DNA from: Pseudomonas oryzae | GTDB taxonomy: Bacteria > Pseudomonadota > Gammaproteobacteria > Pseudomonadales > Pseudomonadaceae | Assembly: GCF_900104805.1 (NCBI RefSeq) | Contig: NZ_LT629751.1 | Location: 1,097,001 to 1,161,000 of the forward strand | Direction: 5' to 3' | DNA length: 64,000 bases | Shown: positions 24,209-32,950 of the stretch, piece after piece | Layout: each line of letters opens with the position of its first letter | How positions within the stretch are numbered: the stretch's first letter is position 1 | The notes under the pieces: model-generated | What the model was told of the DNA's origin: nothing | The model's input: the letters and a program-made list of their open reading frames with translations, nothing else | Database searches by the model: none | Translations under genes and position numbers: made by a program

Positions 24209-25036
24209 ATGAGACTTGCTGACAAGGTCGCGCTGGTCACCGGCGCCGGCTCGGGGATCGGCCGCGCCACCGCCGAGCTGTTCGCCGCCGAGGGCGCCCG
24301 CGTGGTGCTGGCGGACATCGACGAGGCGGCGGCGCACCGCGTGCTGGAGGGCCTGCCGGCCGGCAACGGCGGCCTGGCCTGGGGCTGCGACATCGCCGAC
24401 GGCGCCGCGGTGGAGCGCTTGTTCGCCGCGGTCGAGCAGCGTTACGGCCGCATTGATGTGCTGGTCAACAACGCCGGCGTCGGCCAGGTGCCCGGCGACG
24501 GCTTCGAGCGCTACCAGCAGCGCATGACCCTGCGCAACGCGCAGCTGGCGGCCGGCCGGACGCCGGACGTGTTCACCGACATGATCGTCGACCTCACCGC
24601 CGCCGGCTGGCAGCGTCTGCTCGCCATCAACGTCAACGGCGCCTTCTACTGCAGCCGCGCGGCGGTGCGCCTGATGATCGCCAGCGGCCGGCAGGGCTCG
24701 ATCGTCAACGTCGCCAGCTTGTCGGCGCTGAGCGGCGAGGGGCCGCTGGCCTACTGCACGGCCAAGGCCGCCATGCTCGGCATGACCAGGTGCCTGGCCC
24801 GCGACCTCGGCCCGCGCGGCATCCGGGTCAACGCAGTGTGCCCGGGGCCGACCCGCACGCCGATCATGCAGTCGATCTCCGCCGAGTGGATGCAGGCGCT
24901 GGAGCGCGCCATCCCGCTCGGGCACATGCTCGAGCCCGAGGAGATCGCCCGTACCTGCCTGTTCCTCGCCAGCGACGAATCCAGCGCCTTCACCGGCCAG
25001 ACCCTCGCCGCCAGCGGCGGCATGTTGATGCTTTGA
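24209..25036 (+). CDS. SDR oxidoreductase 4
   Basis: A 275-residue SDR, second gene of the flavin reductase operon. TGAGSGIG near residue 12 binds NAD(P), LVNNAGVGQVPGDGF follows, and VASLSALSGEGPLAYCTAK holds the catalytic Ser, Tyr and Lys. An insert of about 25 residues after the NNAG motif (RYQQRMTLRNAQLAAGRTPD) is longer than in the other SDRs here and may shape the substrate pocket. GAGGA precedes the ATG. The tail FTGQTLAASGGMLML is typical of SDRs. The next SDR starts 14 bases after its stop. Confidence 0.88.
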   Translation: MRLADKVALVTGAGSGIGRATAELFAAEGARVVLADIDEAAAHRVLEGLPAGNGGLAWGCDIADGAAVERLFAAVEQRYGRIDVLVNNAGVGQVPGDGFERYQQRMTLRNAQLAAGRTPDVFTDMIVDLTAAGWQRLLAINVNGAFYCSRAAVRLMIASGRQGSIVNVASLSALSGEGPLAYCTAKAAMLGMTRCLARDLGPRGIRVNAVCPGPTRTPIMQSISAEWMQALERAIPLGHMLEPEEIARTCLFLASDESSAFTGQTLAASGGMLML

Positions 25037-25050
25037 CAAGGAGAATGACC

Positions 25051-25860
25051 ATGAGTGTGAGCATGCAGGACAAGGTGGCGCTGATCAGCGGCGCCGGCAC
25101 CGGCATCGGCGCGGCCGCCGCGCAACTGTTCGCCGCCCAGGGCGCGAAAGTGATGCTCTGCGGGCGCCGCCAGGCGCCGCTGGAGGCCGTGGTGGAGCGG
25201 ATCCGCGCGGCCGGCGGCGAGGCCGACTGGGTGCAGGCCGACGTCACCGACGAAGCGGCCATCGACCGCGCGGTGGCGCGTACCGTCGAGCGCTTCGGCC
25301 AGCTCGACGTGATGGTCAACAACGCCGTCAACTACACCTGGGGCCCGCTGGCCCAGCTCAGCACCGAGGACTGGCAGCGCAGCCTGCGCGGCAGCCTCGA
25401 TGTGGCCTTCTTCGGCACCCGCGCGGCGTTCCGCGCCATGGCGGGGCGCGGCGGCTCGATCGTCAACCTCGGCTCGGTGGTCGGCCTGCTGGGCAGCCCC
25501 GGGTTGTCCGCCTATGGCGCGGCCAAGGCCGGCGTGCTCAACTTCAGCCGCGCGGCGGCCCTGGAGGGTGCCGCCGAGAACATCCGGGTCAACGTGGTGA
25601 TCCCCGGCGTAGTGTGGAGCGAGGGCACCCGCGAGGCGCTGCGCAGCGAGCAGATGATCGCCGGCACCGCCCGCAGCGTGCCGCTGCGGCGTATCGGCGA
25701 GCCGATCGAGGTGGCCAACGCCATCCTGTTCCTCGCCTCGGACGCCTCTTCCTATATCACCGGGCAGAGGCTGGTGGTCGACGGCGGCAAGACCTGCGAG
25801 CTGAACGTCGGCGCCACCGACTACACCTCGCAGACCTCCAGCGAACTCAGAGGAGAATAA
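25051..25860 (+). CDS. SDR oxidoreductase 5
   Basis: A 269-residue SDR in the same operon. The cofactor motif is SGAGTGIG, the structural motif MVNNAVN, and the active site LGSVVGLLGSPGLSAYGAAK. It has an unusually long C-terminal tail after VVDGGKTCELNVGAT, of about 15 residues. The ATG at 25051 is 8 bases after AAGGAG; the alternative ATG at 25045 is too close to it. The ribosome site of the next gene lies inside its last codons, so translation of the two is probably coupled. Confidence 0.88.
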   Translation: MSVSMQDKVALISGAGTGIGAAAAQLFAAQGAKVMLCGRRQAPLEAVVERIRAAGGEADWVQADVTDEAAIDRAVARTVERFGQLDVMVNNAVNYTWGPLAQLSTEDWQRSLRGSLDVAFFGTRAAFRAMAGRGGSIVNLGSVVGLLGSPGLSAYGAAKAGVLNFSRAAALEGAAENIRVNVVIPGVVWSEGTREALRSEQMIAGTARSVPLRRIGEPIEVANAILFLASDASSYITGQRLVVDGGKTCELNVGATDYTSQTSSELRGE

Positions 25861-25863
25861 GAA

Positions 25864-26628
25864 ATGCACAATCTGTTGAACTCGCCGGCCAGCCCGGTAC
25901 TGGTCACCGGCGGCGCTTCCGGCATCGGTGAGGCCTGCGCCGAGGCCCTGGCCGCGGTGGGGCGCCCGGTGATCATCTGGGACCTGCAGGAAGAGAAAGC
26001 GCAGGCCGTCGCCGCGCGCCTGGCCGAGCAGTACGCGGTGGCCTGCCTGGGTATCGGCATTGACCTGTGCGACGCCGAGGCCATCGCCCCGGCCTTGGCG
26101 CGCACCCGCGCCGAGCTGGGCGCGCCGGGCGGCCTGGTGCACGCCGCCGGGGTGGTCGACCAGAGCGGCCTGGAAGGGCTCACTGCCGCACGCTGGGACG
26201 CCGTGCTGAACGTCAACCTGCGCGCCATGGCCCTGCTGGTGCAGGCCATGCTGCCGGATCTGCGTTCCCATCGCGGTTCGTCGGTGGTCGGCATCGCCTC
26301 GATCAACGCCACCCTGGGCAACGGCCTGATCCCGTCCTACAGCGCCTCCAAGGGCGGCATGCTGTCGATGGTGCGCTCGATGGCCGACGCCCTGGGCGCC
26401 GATGGCATCCGCGTCAACTCGGTGTCGCCGGGGCAGATCCTCACGCCGATGGTCGCGCCCATCGCCGCAGCCCATCCGGGCATGTTCGAGCGGCGCATCC
26501 TGCTCGGCCGCCTCGGTCAGCCCGAGGAACTGGGCCGGGTGGTGCGCTTCCTGCTCTCCGACGAGGCCAGCTACATCAACGCCGCGGAGATCGTGGTGGA
26601 CGGCGGCAACATCTCCTCGCAGCGCTGA
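25864..26628 (+). CDS. SDR oxidoreductase 6
   Basis: A 254-residue SDR, last gene of the operon, starting 4 bases after the previous stop. TGGASGIG binds the cofactor. The usual NNAG is replaced by HAAGVVDQSGL, and the active site is IASINATLGNGLIPSYSASK. The HAAG variant is known in some SDRs and does not by itself imply loss of function. A strong terminator follows. Three consecutive SDRs with different pocket regions suggest successive oxidations of different ring or side-chain positions. Confidence 0.88.
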   Translation: MHNLLNSPASPVLVTGGASGIGEACAEALAAVGRPVIIWDLQEEKAQAVAARLAEQYAVACLGIGIDLCDAEAIAPALARTRAELGAPGGLVHAAGVVDQSGLEGLTAARWDAVLNVNLRAMALLVQAMLPDLRSHRGSSVVGIASINATLGNGLIPSYSASKGGMLSMVRSMADALGADGIRVNSVSPGQILTPMVAPIAAAHPGMFERRILLGRLGQPEELGRVVRFLLSDEASYINAAEIVVDGGNISSQR

Positions 26629-26635
26629 CCGGCTG

Positions 26636-26678
26636 AAGCACAACGCCCGCCCTGAAGATCAGGGCGGGCGTTGTGCTT
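26636..26678 (+). terminator. Long perfect hairpin after SDR operon
   Basis: A 20-bp perfect stem with a 3-base loop (26636-26655 with 26659-26678), starting 8 bases after the stop. The T run is short (TTTG). Confidence 0.8.
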
Positions 26679-26707
26679 TGTGGCTCCGTCAGATCGGACC
26701 GTGCGCC

Positions 26708-26765
26708 TGTAGGGGCGAATTCATTCGCCTGAAGGCGCGTAAGGGCGAATGAATTCGCCCTTACA
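26708..26765. repeat. REPIN
   Basis: Main-family pair at 26708-26729 and 26744-26765, the right half with CCCTTACA; it sits between convergent genes. Confidence 0.83.
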
Positions 26766-26768
26766 GCT

Positions 26769-27692
26769 TTATGCCAGCGCGTTGCGCAGGTCGGTCGCGG
26801 CCAGTTCGAGCGCCGCGGCGGCGCCCGCGACCAGCGGGGCGAAGCTGGCGAAGCCGTGGATCATGCCGGACGCCCGCTGCAGGCGCACCGCCACCCCGGC
26901 GGCGCGCAGGCGCTCGGCGAAGGCCTCGCCCTCGTCGCGCAGCGGGTCGAACTCGGCGCTGAGCAGGGTGGTCGGCGGCAGCTGCGCCAGGTCCTCGGCG
27001 AGCAGCGGCGAGGCCAGCGGCTCCTCGGCCTGCTCCGCGTGCGGCAGGTACTGGGCGCGGAACCACTCCATCATCGCGCGGCTGAGGAAGTAGCCGTCGG
27101 CGAAGGCCTCATAGGAGGCGCTGGCGCAGCGCAGGTCGGTGACCGGGTAGAACAGGCACTGGTAGGCGATGCGCGGGCCGCCCTGCTGCGCGGCCTGGCG
27201 GCAGGCGGCGATGGCCAGGTTGCCGCCGGCGCTGTCGCCGGCCACGGCCAGGCGACTGGTGTCGAGCTGCAGCTCGGCACCGCGCCCGGCCAGATCGCGC
27301 AGGGCGTGGAAGGCGTCCAGCGCGGCGGCCGGATAGCGCGCCTCGGGCGCGCGCCGGTAGTCCACCGACACCACCGCCGCGCCGCTGAGCAGGGCCAGGC
27401 GGCGGCACAGCTCGTCGTGGCTGTCGAGGTCGCAGAGCACGAAGCCGCCGCCGTGGAAGAACACCAGCAGCGGCAGGCCGGCCTGCGCCTGCGGCCGGTA
27501 CAGGCGCGCCGCCAGCGGCCCGGCGGCGCCGGCGACGCTCAGTTCGCGCACCTCGGCCAAGGGCGTCGGAACGCACAGCGGCGGCATGGCGCTGGCCTGG
27601 CGCAGGGTCGCGGCGTCCAGATGGGCGAAGTCGGGGGCCGGCTGGGCGGTCATCTGCGCGAGCAGGGCGGCGATCTGCGGATCAAGCGACAT
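26769..27692 (-). CDS. HSL-family esterase (alpha/beta hydrolase)
   Basis: A 307-residue hormone-sensitive-lipase-type esterase. The oxyanion motif HGGG is at residues 80-83, the nucleophile S154 in GDSAGG, the acid D249 in EFDPLRDEG and the base H279 in GMIHGF, so the triad is complete. There is no signal peptide, so it acts in the cytosol. AAGGAG precedes the ATG. Its start overlaps the end of the upstream SDR by 11 bases, so the two form one operon under the palindrome at 28580. Likely role: hydrolysis of an ester or lactone made by a Baeyer-Villiger step. Confidence 0.92.
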   Translation of the reverse strand: MSLDPQIAALLAQMTAQPAPDFAHLDAATLRQASAMPPLCVPTPLAEVRELSVAGAAGPLAARLYRPQAQAGLPLLVFFHGGGFVLCDLDSHDELCRRLALLSGAAVVSVDYRRAPEARYPAAALDAFHALRDLAGRGAELQLDTSRLAVAGDSAGGNLAIAACRQAAQQGGPRIAYQCLFYPVTDLRCASASYEAFADGYFLSRAMMEWFRAQYLPHAEQAEEPLASPLLAEDLAQLPPTTLLSAEFDPLRDEGEAFAERLRAAGVAVRLQRASGMIHGFASFAPLVAGAAAALELAATDLRNALA

Positions 27693-28515
27693 GGGCGTCT
27701 CCTTGTGGGTCGAAGGGGGCGAACTGCGGGTTGCGTTCCTCCAGCACCGACTCCAGGCGGGCGCGCAGCGCCGGCTTGAAGCCCTTGTGCGGCAGGATCC
27801 AGAAGCGTTTCTCGGCGATGGCGGCGAACACCAGCTCGGCCAGCTCGCTCGGGCTCATGCCCTGGCGGATCTGCCCGTCGAGCAGGCGGTTCAGTTCGCT
27901 GGTGGCGCCCCGGCCCTGGTCGGAGGTCATGATCTCGCTGGCCACCGGCCCCGGGCACAGCACCGAGACGCCGACCGGCGCGTTCAGCGCGGTCAGCTCG
28001 TAGTGCAGGCTCTCGGAGAGGGCCACCACCGCCTGCTTGCTGACGTTGTAGGCGGCCATGAACGGGCTGTTGAGCAGCCCGGCGAGAGAGGCGGTGTTGA
28101 CCACGTGGGCCGGCCGGCCTTGGGCCAGCAGCAGCGGCAGGAAGGCGCGGACGCCGTTGATCACCCCGCCCAGGTTGACCGCCAGGGCGCGCTGCCACTG
28201 CTCATCGCCGAGTTCCCAGCAGCTGCCGGTCTGCATCACCCCGGCGTTGTTGAACAGCAGGTCGACCGCGCCGAAGCGCGCCACGGCGGCGTCGCGCAGG
28301 CGCTCCAGTTGCGCGGCATCGGCCACGTCGGTGACCTGGGTGAGCACCTGCACGCCCTGCTCGCGCAGGCGCGATGCGAGGCGCTCGAGGGCCTCGCCAT
28401 CGCGGTCTGCGAGGACCAGGTGCAGTCGCTCGGGGATGGCCCGTTCGGCCAGGCCGCGGCCGATGCCGCTGGCCGCGCCGGTGATCACCGCGACGCGGTG
28501 CTGGGGTGGGTGCAT
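27682..28515 (-). CDS. SDR oxidoreductase 7
   Basis: A 277-residue SDR. TGAASGIG near residue 13, LLFNNAGVMQTGSCWE, and the active-site segment NTASLAGLLNSPFMAAYNVSK are all present. Its C-terminal third (ELVFAAIAEKRFWILPHKGF) resembles the longer SDRs that often accompany acyl or alkyl ketone metabolism. GAGGAG precedes the ATG at 28515. It is translationally coupled to the esterase and divergent from the second LuxR gene. A palindrome lies 64 bases upstream. Confidence 0.88.
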   Translation of the reverse strand: MHPPQHRVAVITGAASGIGRGLAERAIPERLHLVLADRDGEALERLASRLREQGVQVLTQVTDVADAAQLERLRDAAVARFGAVDLLFNNAGVMQTGSCWELGDEQWQRALAVNLGGVINGVRAFLPLLLAQGRPAHVVNTASLAGLLNSPFMAAYNVSKQAVVALSESLHYELTALNAPVGVSVLCPGPVASEIMTSDQGRGATSELNRLLDGQIRQGMSPSELAELVFAAIAEKRFWILPHKGFKPALRARLESVLEERNPQFAPFDPQGDAHVA

Positions 28516-28579
28516 GGCTGTACGCTCCTCGCTGGTCTGCCGGATGCCCGCCGTTATTTCAGGCGGGCAGGGGCGTCGC

Positions 28580-28598
28580 TACGTCCGAGCGGACTAAG
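28580..28598 (-). promoter_or_regulatory. Regulon palindrome, site 10
   Basis: Minus strand CTTAGTCCGCTCGGACGTA, with perfect GTCCG-CT-CGGAC arms, facing the SDR 7-esterase operon. Confidence 0.75.
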
Positions 28599-28784
28599 GC
28601 AAAAGCGTGGGACGGGGGGAGAATGGGGGGCGCGGGTATCCTGCTCCAGCCGGGGCAGGACCATCGCTCGAACGTGCAGGAGTGGATTCGTGCACGACCC
28701 GCCACGGTACCGCCCGGAATGCGTCAGGAGGGCGGGCGACGGACTGCCCGGCCATGTCGTTGCTCCAGTTCAGAAGGCCGTAAT

Positions 28785-29957
28785 ATGCTGCAGATCGTCC
28801 AGAACAATTACAAAGTGCCACCCATCATGACTGCTTCTCTCACTCTGGAACGCCTCGGCGACATGCTCGGGCACCTCTATCAGGGCCCGCTGGAGTCCGT
28901 GCCCTGGAACACCTTTCTGGACGAGCTCAAGGACCTGCTGGCCTCCAGGTACGCCACCTTCATCCTGCGTCCGCCGAGCCAGCACGTGGACGGCCTGAGC
29001 ATCTCCACCGCGGGGGCCTCGGAGGAGGTCACCAGCTCCTACCACCAGCACTTCTATCGCCTCGACCCCTTCGTCGACCTGCCGAACCGCCAGGTGGTCT
29101 CGCTCACCGAGTTCGTCGCCCTGAACGACTGGCTGAACTCGGACTTCTACAAGAGCTTCATGGAGCCGACCGACGTGTTCCATGTGCTTGGCGCCGACAT
29201 CAACACCGCCGACGGCGCCCAGTGCCGCATCCGCATCAGCCGCGGGCGCAGCGATCCGCCGTTCAACCAGGCCGACAAGGACCTGTTGACCCTGTTCCTG
29301 CCGCATCTGGAGCGGGCGATGATCCTGCACATGCGCCTGAACCGCATCGAGAGCGAGCGCGACCTGTACGCCGGCGCGGTGGACCAGATGGCCGTCGGCA
29401 CCATCCTGCTCGATTCGGACGGCAAGGTGCTGCAGATGAACCGGGTCGCCGAGCAGCTGGTGCAGGAGAAGGACGGCGTGAAACTGGTCAGCGACGGGCT
29501 GCAGGTCGGCACGCCACGTGACAGCCAGAAGTTCCGCCAGCTGATCAAGCAGGCGCTGCTGTCGCAGAAGAGCGGCAATCCCTCGGTGGTCGAGGCCATG
29601 CGCGTGCAGCGTCCCTCCGGTCGCGCCGACTTCGGCATCGTGGTGCGCTCGGTGCCGCCAGGCGAGTGGAGCGGGTCGAAGCAATGCCCCGCCGTAGCCA
29701 TCTTCATCGGCGACCCGGAGCAGGAGTCGCGGCCGCCGCAGGAGATCGTCCGCGCGCTGTTCGACCTGACCCCCTCGGAAGCGCAGATCTCCCTGCTGCT
29801 GGCCAACGGCCTGACCCTGGACGAGGCCTCCGACGAGCTGGGCATCAGCCGCAACACCGCCCGCGCGCACCTGCGCTCGACCTTCTCCAAGACCGGCGTG
29901 ACCCGGCAGACCATGCTGGTGCGCCTGATCCTGCGCAGCGTCGCCACCCTCGGTTGA
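28785..29957 (+). CDS. LuxR-family transcriptional regulator 2
   Basis: A 390-residue regulator with a C-terminal LuxR helix-turn-helix at about 322-385 (LFDLTPSEAQISLLLANGLT ... FSKTGVTRQTMLVRLILRS). The N-terminal 200 residues form a sensory region, and a PAS-like segment begins at VGTILLDSDGKVLQMNRVAE. It has the same layout as LuxR 1 but differs strongly in sequence. LuxR proteins of this size and build, such as TeiR of Comamonas, activate steroid catabolism. AGAAGG is 8 bases before the ATG. It is divergent from a palindrome-controlled operon, making it the leading candidate for the island's activator. Confidence 0.88.
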   Translation: MLQIVQNNYKVPPIMTASLTLERLGDMLGHLYQGPLESVPWNTFLDELKDLLASRYATFILRPPSQHVDGLSISTAGASEEVTSSYHQHFYRLDPFVDLPNRQVVSLTEFVALNDWLNSDFYKSFMEPTDVFHVLGADINTADGAQCRIRISRGRSDPPFNQADKDLLTLFLPHLERAMILHMRLNRIESERDLYAGAVDQMAVGTILLDSDGKVLQMNRVAEQLVQEKDGVKLVSDGLQVGTPRDSQKFRQLIKQALLSQKSGNPSVVEAMRVQRPSGRADFGIVVRSVPPGEWSGSKQCPAVAIFIGDPEQESRPPQEIVRALFDLTPSEAQISLLLANGLTLDEASDELGISRNTARAHLRSTFSKTGVTRQTMLVRLILRSVATLG

Positions 29958-30102
29958 GCAACGGTGACCTCCGTGATCCGGGCGGGCGCAGTGCGTGCCG
30001 TCTGGATCACGCGGCCTCCGCACCCAGGGCCTGCAGCGGACAGGAGCTATGGGGCCTGGTGGCGAGTCGGGAAAGCACGGCCGATTGCCGTAGTCCGGGG
30101 CG

Positions 30103-30855
30103 CTACTGCGAGTTGTGCTGGCCGGCACGCCTGGCCAGCATATCCAGCCTGTCCACGCCCTTGCCCAGGTACAGGCTGGCACTTCGCGAGACGACCGCCT
30201 GATCGCTGGTCTTCAAGCGCTGGCGAATGAAACTGTAGTTCATCCAGACCTCGTTCAGTTCGGGCTTCATATCCGACGCAATCGTCAGCAGGTTCTCCAG
30301 CGTGGAGCCGATGCGCTGGTCGATCTTGCCGAAGCCGATATCATCGAACTCCACCGAGTGAATACCGATATTGCTGAAACCCTTGCCCTGATAGAGCAAC
30401 AGTATGCGGCTCATATCCAGGCTCATCTGATGCAGGCCGGCCACGGTCGGGGATATTTCACCGCGCCTGAGATATGCCGCTTCGGCTGCCTTGTCGAGAT
30501 CGTTCTGGGCGTGCAGCACGGGGTTGAGTGACGAGGTGTACAGCACGCGGGCATCTTCCGGCTGTCGTTCGAGTTCGCCGATGCTGTTCTTCAGCCCCTG
30601 CAGGGACGCAGCGATGCCCGGCTCGCCCGCCACCGCGGCCACCAGCGTGTCGAGCTGCCGCAGACTTTGCCGATAGGCCTCGCGCGCCGCCGGATCGAAG
30701 GCGGCCGCCGGGTCCTGGTTGTTGTAGTAGACCAGCAGATTCGCGCACAGCCGGAAGCCGTGAGTTCGAATCTCGTGCAGCGGCTGGGTGACGGCAGACT
30801 CGGCTCCTGCCGTGCTGGTCATCAACAGCAAGGCGAGAAGAATGACTCTTTGCAT
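30103..30855 (-). CDS. Periplasmic protein of unknown function A
   Basis: A 250-residue exported protein I do not recognise. The signal peptide is MQRVILLALLLMTSTAGAES. The rest is largely helical, with long amphipathic stretches and a C-terminal block NYSFIRQRL ... SASLYLGKGVDRLDMLA. A second protein in the window (55323-56078) shares the length, the signal peptide and this C-terminal block (SYQFVRVQV ... AEFYLGRAVTDLDELA), so they are paralogues. AAGGA precedes the ATG at 30855. It faces the etf block divergently across a spacer holding a regulon palindrome. A periplasmic helper for signalling or uptake is conceivable; nothing in the sequence fixes it. Confidence 0.75.
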   Translation of the reverse strand: MQRVILLALLLMTSTAGAESAVTQPLHEIRTHGFRLCANLLVYYNNQDPAAAFDPAAREAYRQSLRQLDTLVAAVAGEPGIAASLQGLKNSIGELERQPEDARVLYTSSLNPVLHAQNDLDKAAEAAYLRRGEISPTVAGLHQMSLDMSRILLLYQGKGFSNIGIHSVEFDDIGFGKIDQRIGSTLENLLTIASDMKPELNEVWMNYSFIRQRLKTSDQAVVSRSASLYLGKGVDRLDMLARRAGQHNSQ

Positions 30856-31008
30856 GTCTTGTCCTTTTCGATTGTTGGCCAATCTTTCGGTCGGACGGCG
30901 ATTCCCCCGCCGTTCGGCGTTTTATCGTTTGCTGGCTGGATAATTGATTGCTGCGCAATTGACCGGTAAGCGCGTAGGGCATTAGAGATCCATGCGCGCG
31001 ATCTGCCC

Positions 31009-31027
31009 ATAGTCTGTCCGGACGATG
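31009..31027 (+). promoter_or_regulatory. Regulon palindrome, site 11
   Basis: ATAGTCTGTCCGGACGATG, 125 bases before etfB; links the electron-transfer block to the island's regulon. Confidence 0.72.
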
Positions 31028-31152
31028 CTGGGCGATTGCCCGGGGTAATTCGGTTGCACGCATCATGCATGCACTAGTTCAAGTGAACGATGCTCGCCGA
31101 TCTTCCTGCGCCATAGGCTTCATGCAACTGCTCGAAATACGTTGGAGGTTGC

Positions 31153-31902
31153 ATGAAAGTCCTGGTCCCCGTGAAACGCGTGGTCGATTACAACGTCAAG
31201 GTCCGGGTCAAGGCGGACAATTCCGGCGTCGACCTGGCCAACGTGAAGATGGCCATGAACCCCTTCTGCGAGATCGCCGTGGAAGAAGCGGTGCGCCTCA
31301 AGGAAAAGGGCATCGCCACCGAGGTCGTCGTGGTCTCGGTCGGCCCGAATGCTGCCCAGGAGCAACTGCGCACCGCCCTGGCCCTCGGCGCCGACCGCGC
31401 CGTGCTGGTCGAGAGCGATGCCGAGCTGGGCTCGCTGGCCGTCGCCAAGCTGCTCAAGGCGGTGGTCGACAAGGAACAGCCGCAGCTGGTGATCACCGGC
31501 AAGCAGGCCATCGACAGCGACAACAACCAGACCGGGCAGATGCTCGCCGCGCTGACCGGCTTCGCCCAGGGCACCTTCGCCTCCAAGGTCGAGGTGGCCG
31601 GCGACAAGGTCGACGTGACCCGCGAGATCGACGGCGGCCTGCAGACCGTGGCCCTCAAGCTCCCGGCCATCGTCACCACCGACCTGCGCCTCAACGAGCC
31701 GCGCTACGCCTCGCTGCCCAACATCATGAAGGCCAAGAAGAAGCCGCTGGAGACCGTCACTCCGGACGCCCTCGGTGTGTCCACCGCCTCCAGCGTCAAG
31801 GTGCTCAAGGTCGAGGCCCCGGCCGCGCGCAGCGCCGGGATCAAGGTCAAGTCGGTGGCCGAGCTGGTCGAGAAACTGCAGAACGAAGCGAAGGTGATCT
31901 GA
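31153..31902 (+). CDS. etfB: Electron transfer flavoprotein beta subunit
   Basis: A 249-residue EtfB. With EtfA it forms a heterodimer carrying FAD and AMP that takes electrons from acyl-CoA dehydrogenases. [20 protein letters not shown], the [16 protein letters not shown] segment and the AMP-binding [20 protein letters not shown] are textbook family motifs. GGAGG lies 4 bases before the ATG. It leads the block etfB-etfA, with etfA starting one base after its stop, and a regulon palindrome lies upstream. No acyl-CoA dehydrogenase is in the window, so its electron donors are encoded elsewhere. Confidence 0.97.
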   Translation: MKVLVPVKRVVDYNVKVRVKADNSGVDLANVKMAMNPFCEIAVEEAVRLKEKGIATEVVVVSVGPNAAQEQLRTALALGADRAVLVESDAELGSLAVAKLLKAVVDKEQPQLVITGKQAIDSDNNQTGQMLAALTGFAQGTFASKVEVAGDKVDVTREIDGGLQTVALKLPAIVTTDLRLNEPRYASLPNIMKAKKKPLETVTPDALGVSTASSVKVLKVEAPAARSAGIKVKSVAELVEKLQNEAKVI

Positions 31903-31903
31903 G

Positions 31904-32836
31904 ATGGCAATCCTGGTAATCGCTGAACACAACAACAGTGCCCTGGCTGCCGCCACCCTCAATACCGTGGCCGCCGCTACCCAGATCGGTGGCGACATCC
32001 ATGTGCTGGTCGCCGGCCAGGGTTGTGCCGCCGTGGCCGAGGCCGCGGCCCAGGTCGCCGGCGTGGCCAAGGTGCTGCGCGCCGACGCCCCCGCCTACGC
32101 CCACCAGTTGCCGGAAAACCTCGCGCCGCTGATCGTCGAGCTGGCGCGCAACGGCTACAGCCACGTGCTGGCGCCGGCCACCACCAACGGCAAGAACTAC
32201 CTGCCGCGCGTCGCCGCGCTGCTCGACGTCGAGCAGATCTCCGAGATCGTCAGGGTGGTTTCCGCCGACACCTTCCAGCGGCCGATCTACGCCGGCAACG
32301 CCATCGCCACCGTGAAGTCTTCGGCCAGCGTCAAGGTCATCACCGTGCGCAGCACCGGCTTCGACGCCGTGGCCGCCACCGGCGGCAGCGCGAGCATCGA
32401 GGTCATCGACGCCGCTTGCGATGCCGGTATCTCCAGCTTCGTCGGCGAGGAACTGGCCAAGTCCGAGCGCCCCGAACTGACCGGCGCGAAGATCGTCGTC
32501 TCCGGCGGGCGCGGCATGCAGAACGGCGACAACTTCCAGTTGCTCTACGCGGTGGCCGACAAGCTCGGCGCCGCGGTGGGTGCCTCGCGCGCCGCCGTCG
32601 ACGCCGGCTTCGTGCCCAACGACATGCAGGTGGGGCAGACCGGCAAGATAGTCGCGCCGCAGCTGTACGTCGCCGTCGGCATTTCCGGTGCCATCCAGCA
32701 CCTGGCCGGCATGAAGGATTCCAAGGTGATCGTGGCGATCAACAAGGACGAGGAGGCGCCGATCTTCCAGGTGGCCGACTACGGCCTGGTCGCCGACCTG
32801 TTCGAGGCGGTGCCCGAGCTGGAACGCGCCCTGTAA
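31904..32836 (+). CDS. etfA: Electron transfer flavoprotein alpha subunit
   Basis: A 310-residue EtfA, partner of EtfB. The FAD-binding C-terminal domain contains [40 protein letters not shown], the signature [20 protein letters not shown] and [17 protein letters not shown]. The start one base after the etfB stop indicates translational coupling. Electrons would leave through the ETF:ubiquinone oxidoreductase at 36784, four genes downstream. Length and motifs are complete. Confidence 0.97.
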   Translation: MAILVIAEHNNSALAAATLNTVAAATQIGGDIHVLVAGQGCAAVAEAAAQVAGVAKVLRADAPAYAHQLPENLAPLIVELARNGYSHVLAPATTNGKNYLPRVAALLDVEQISEIVRVVSADTFQRPIYAGNAIATVKSSASVKVITVRSTGFDAVAATGGSASIEVIDAACDAGISSFVGEELAKSERPELTGAKIVVSGGRGMQNGDNFQLLYAVADKLGAAVGASRAAVDAGFVPNDMQVGQTGKIVAPQLYVAVGISGAIQHLAGMKDSKVIVAINKDEEAPIFQVADYGLVADLFEAVPELERAL

Positions 32837-32849
32837 CACACCTGGCCCT

Positions 32850-32908
32850 CTGTAGGGGCGAATGAATTCGCCTTGCGAGTGTTTTGGCGAATGAATTCGC
32901 CCCTACAG
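32850..32908. repeat. REPIN with flipped core
   Basis: Halves at 32851-32872 and 32886-32907. In the left half the near-palindromic core reads GCGAATGAATTCGC instead of GCGAATTCATTCGC, so the core is inverted relative to its GTAG head. Confidence 0.8.
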
Positions 32909-32950
32909 ACCGGGCACGCGATTGCCCTGCACCCATCCCGGGAGACTGCC

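Noticed and set aside
24751-26643. 630-codon minus-strand open frame opposite the SDR operon
   Set aside because: Three well-formed, tightly spaced SDR genes with ribosome sites occupy the plus strand.
26689-26700. GTCAGATCGGAC, resembling the regulon palindrome
   Set aside because: One arm does not match, the flanks lack TTAG and GATG, and it lies between two convergent gene ends where no promoter is expected.
29958-30102. Imperfect inverted repeat TGATCC...GGATCA after the second LuxR gene
   Set aside because: The arms are only 6 bp, widely separated and without a T run, so neither a terminator nor an operator can be supported.
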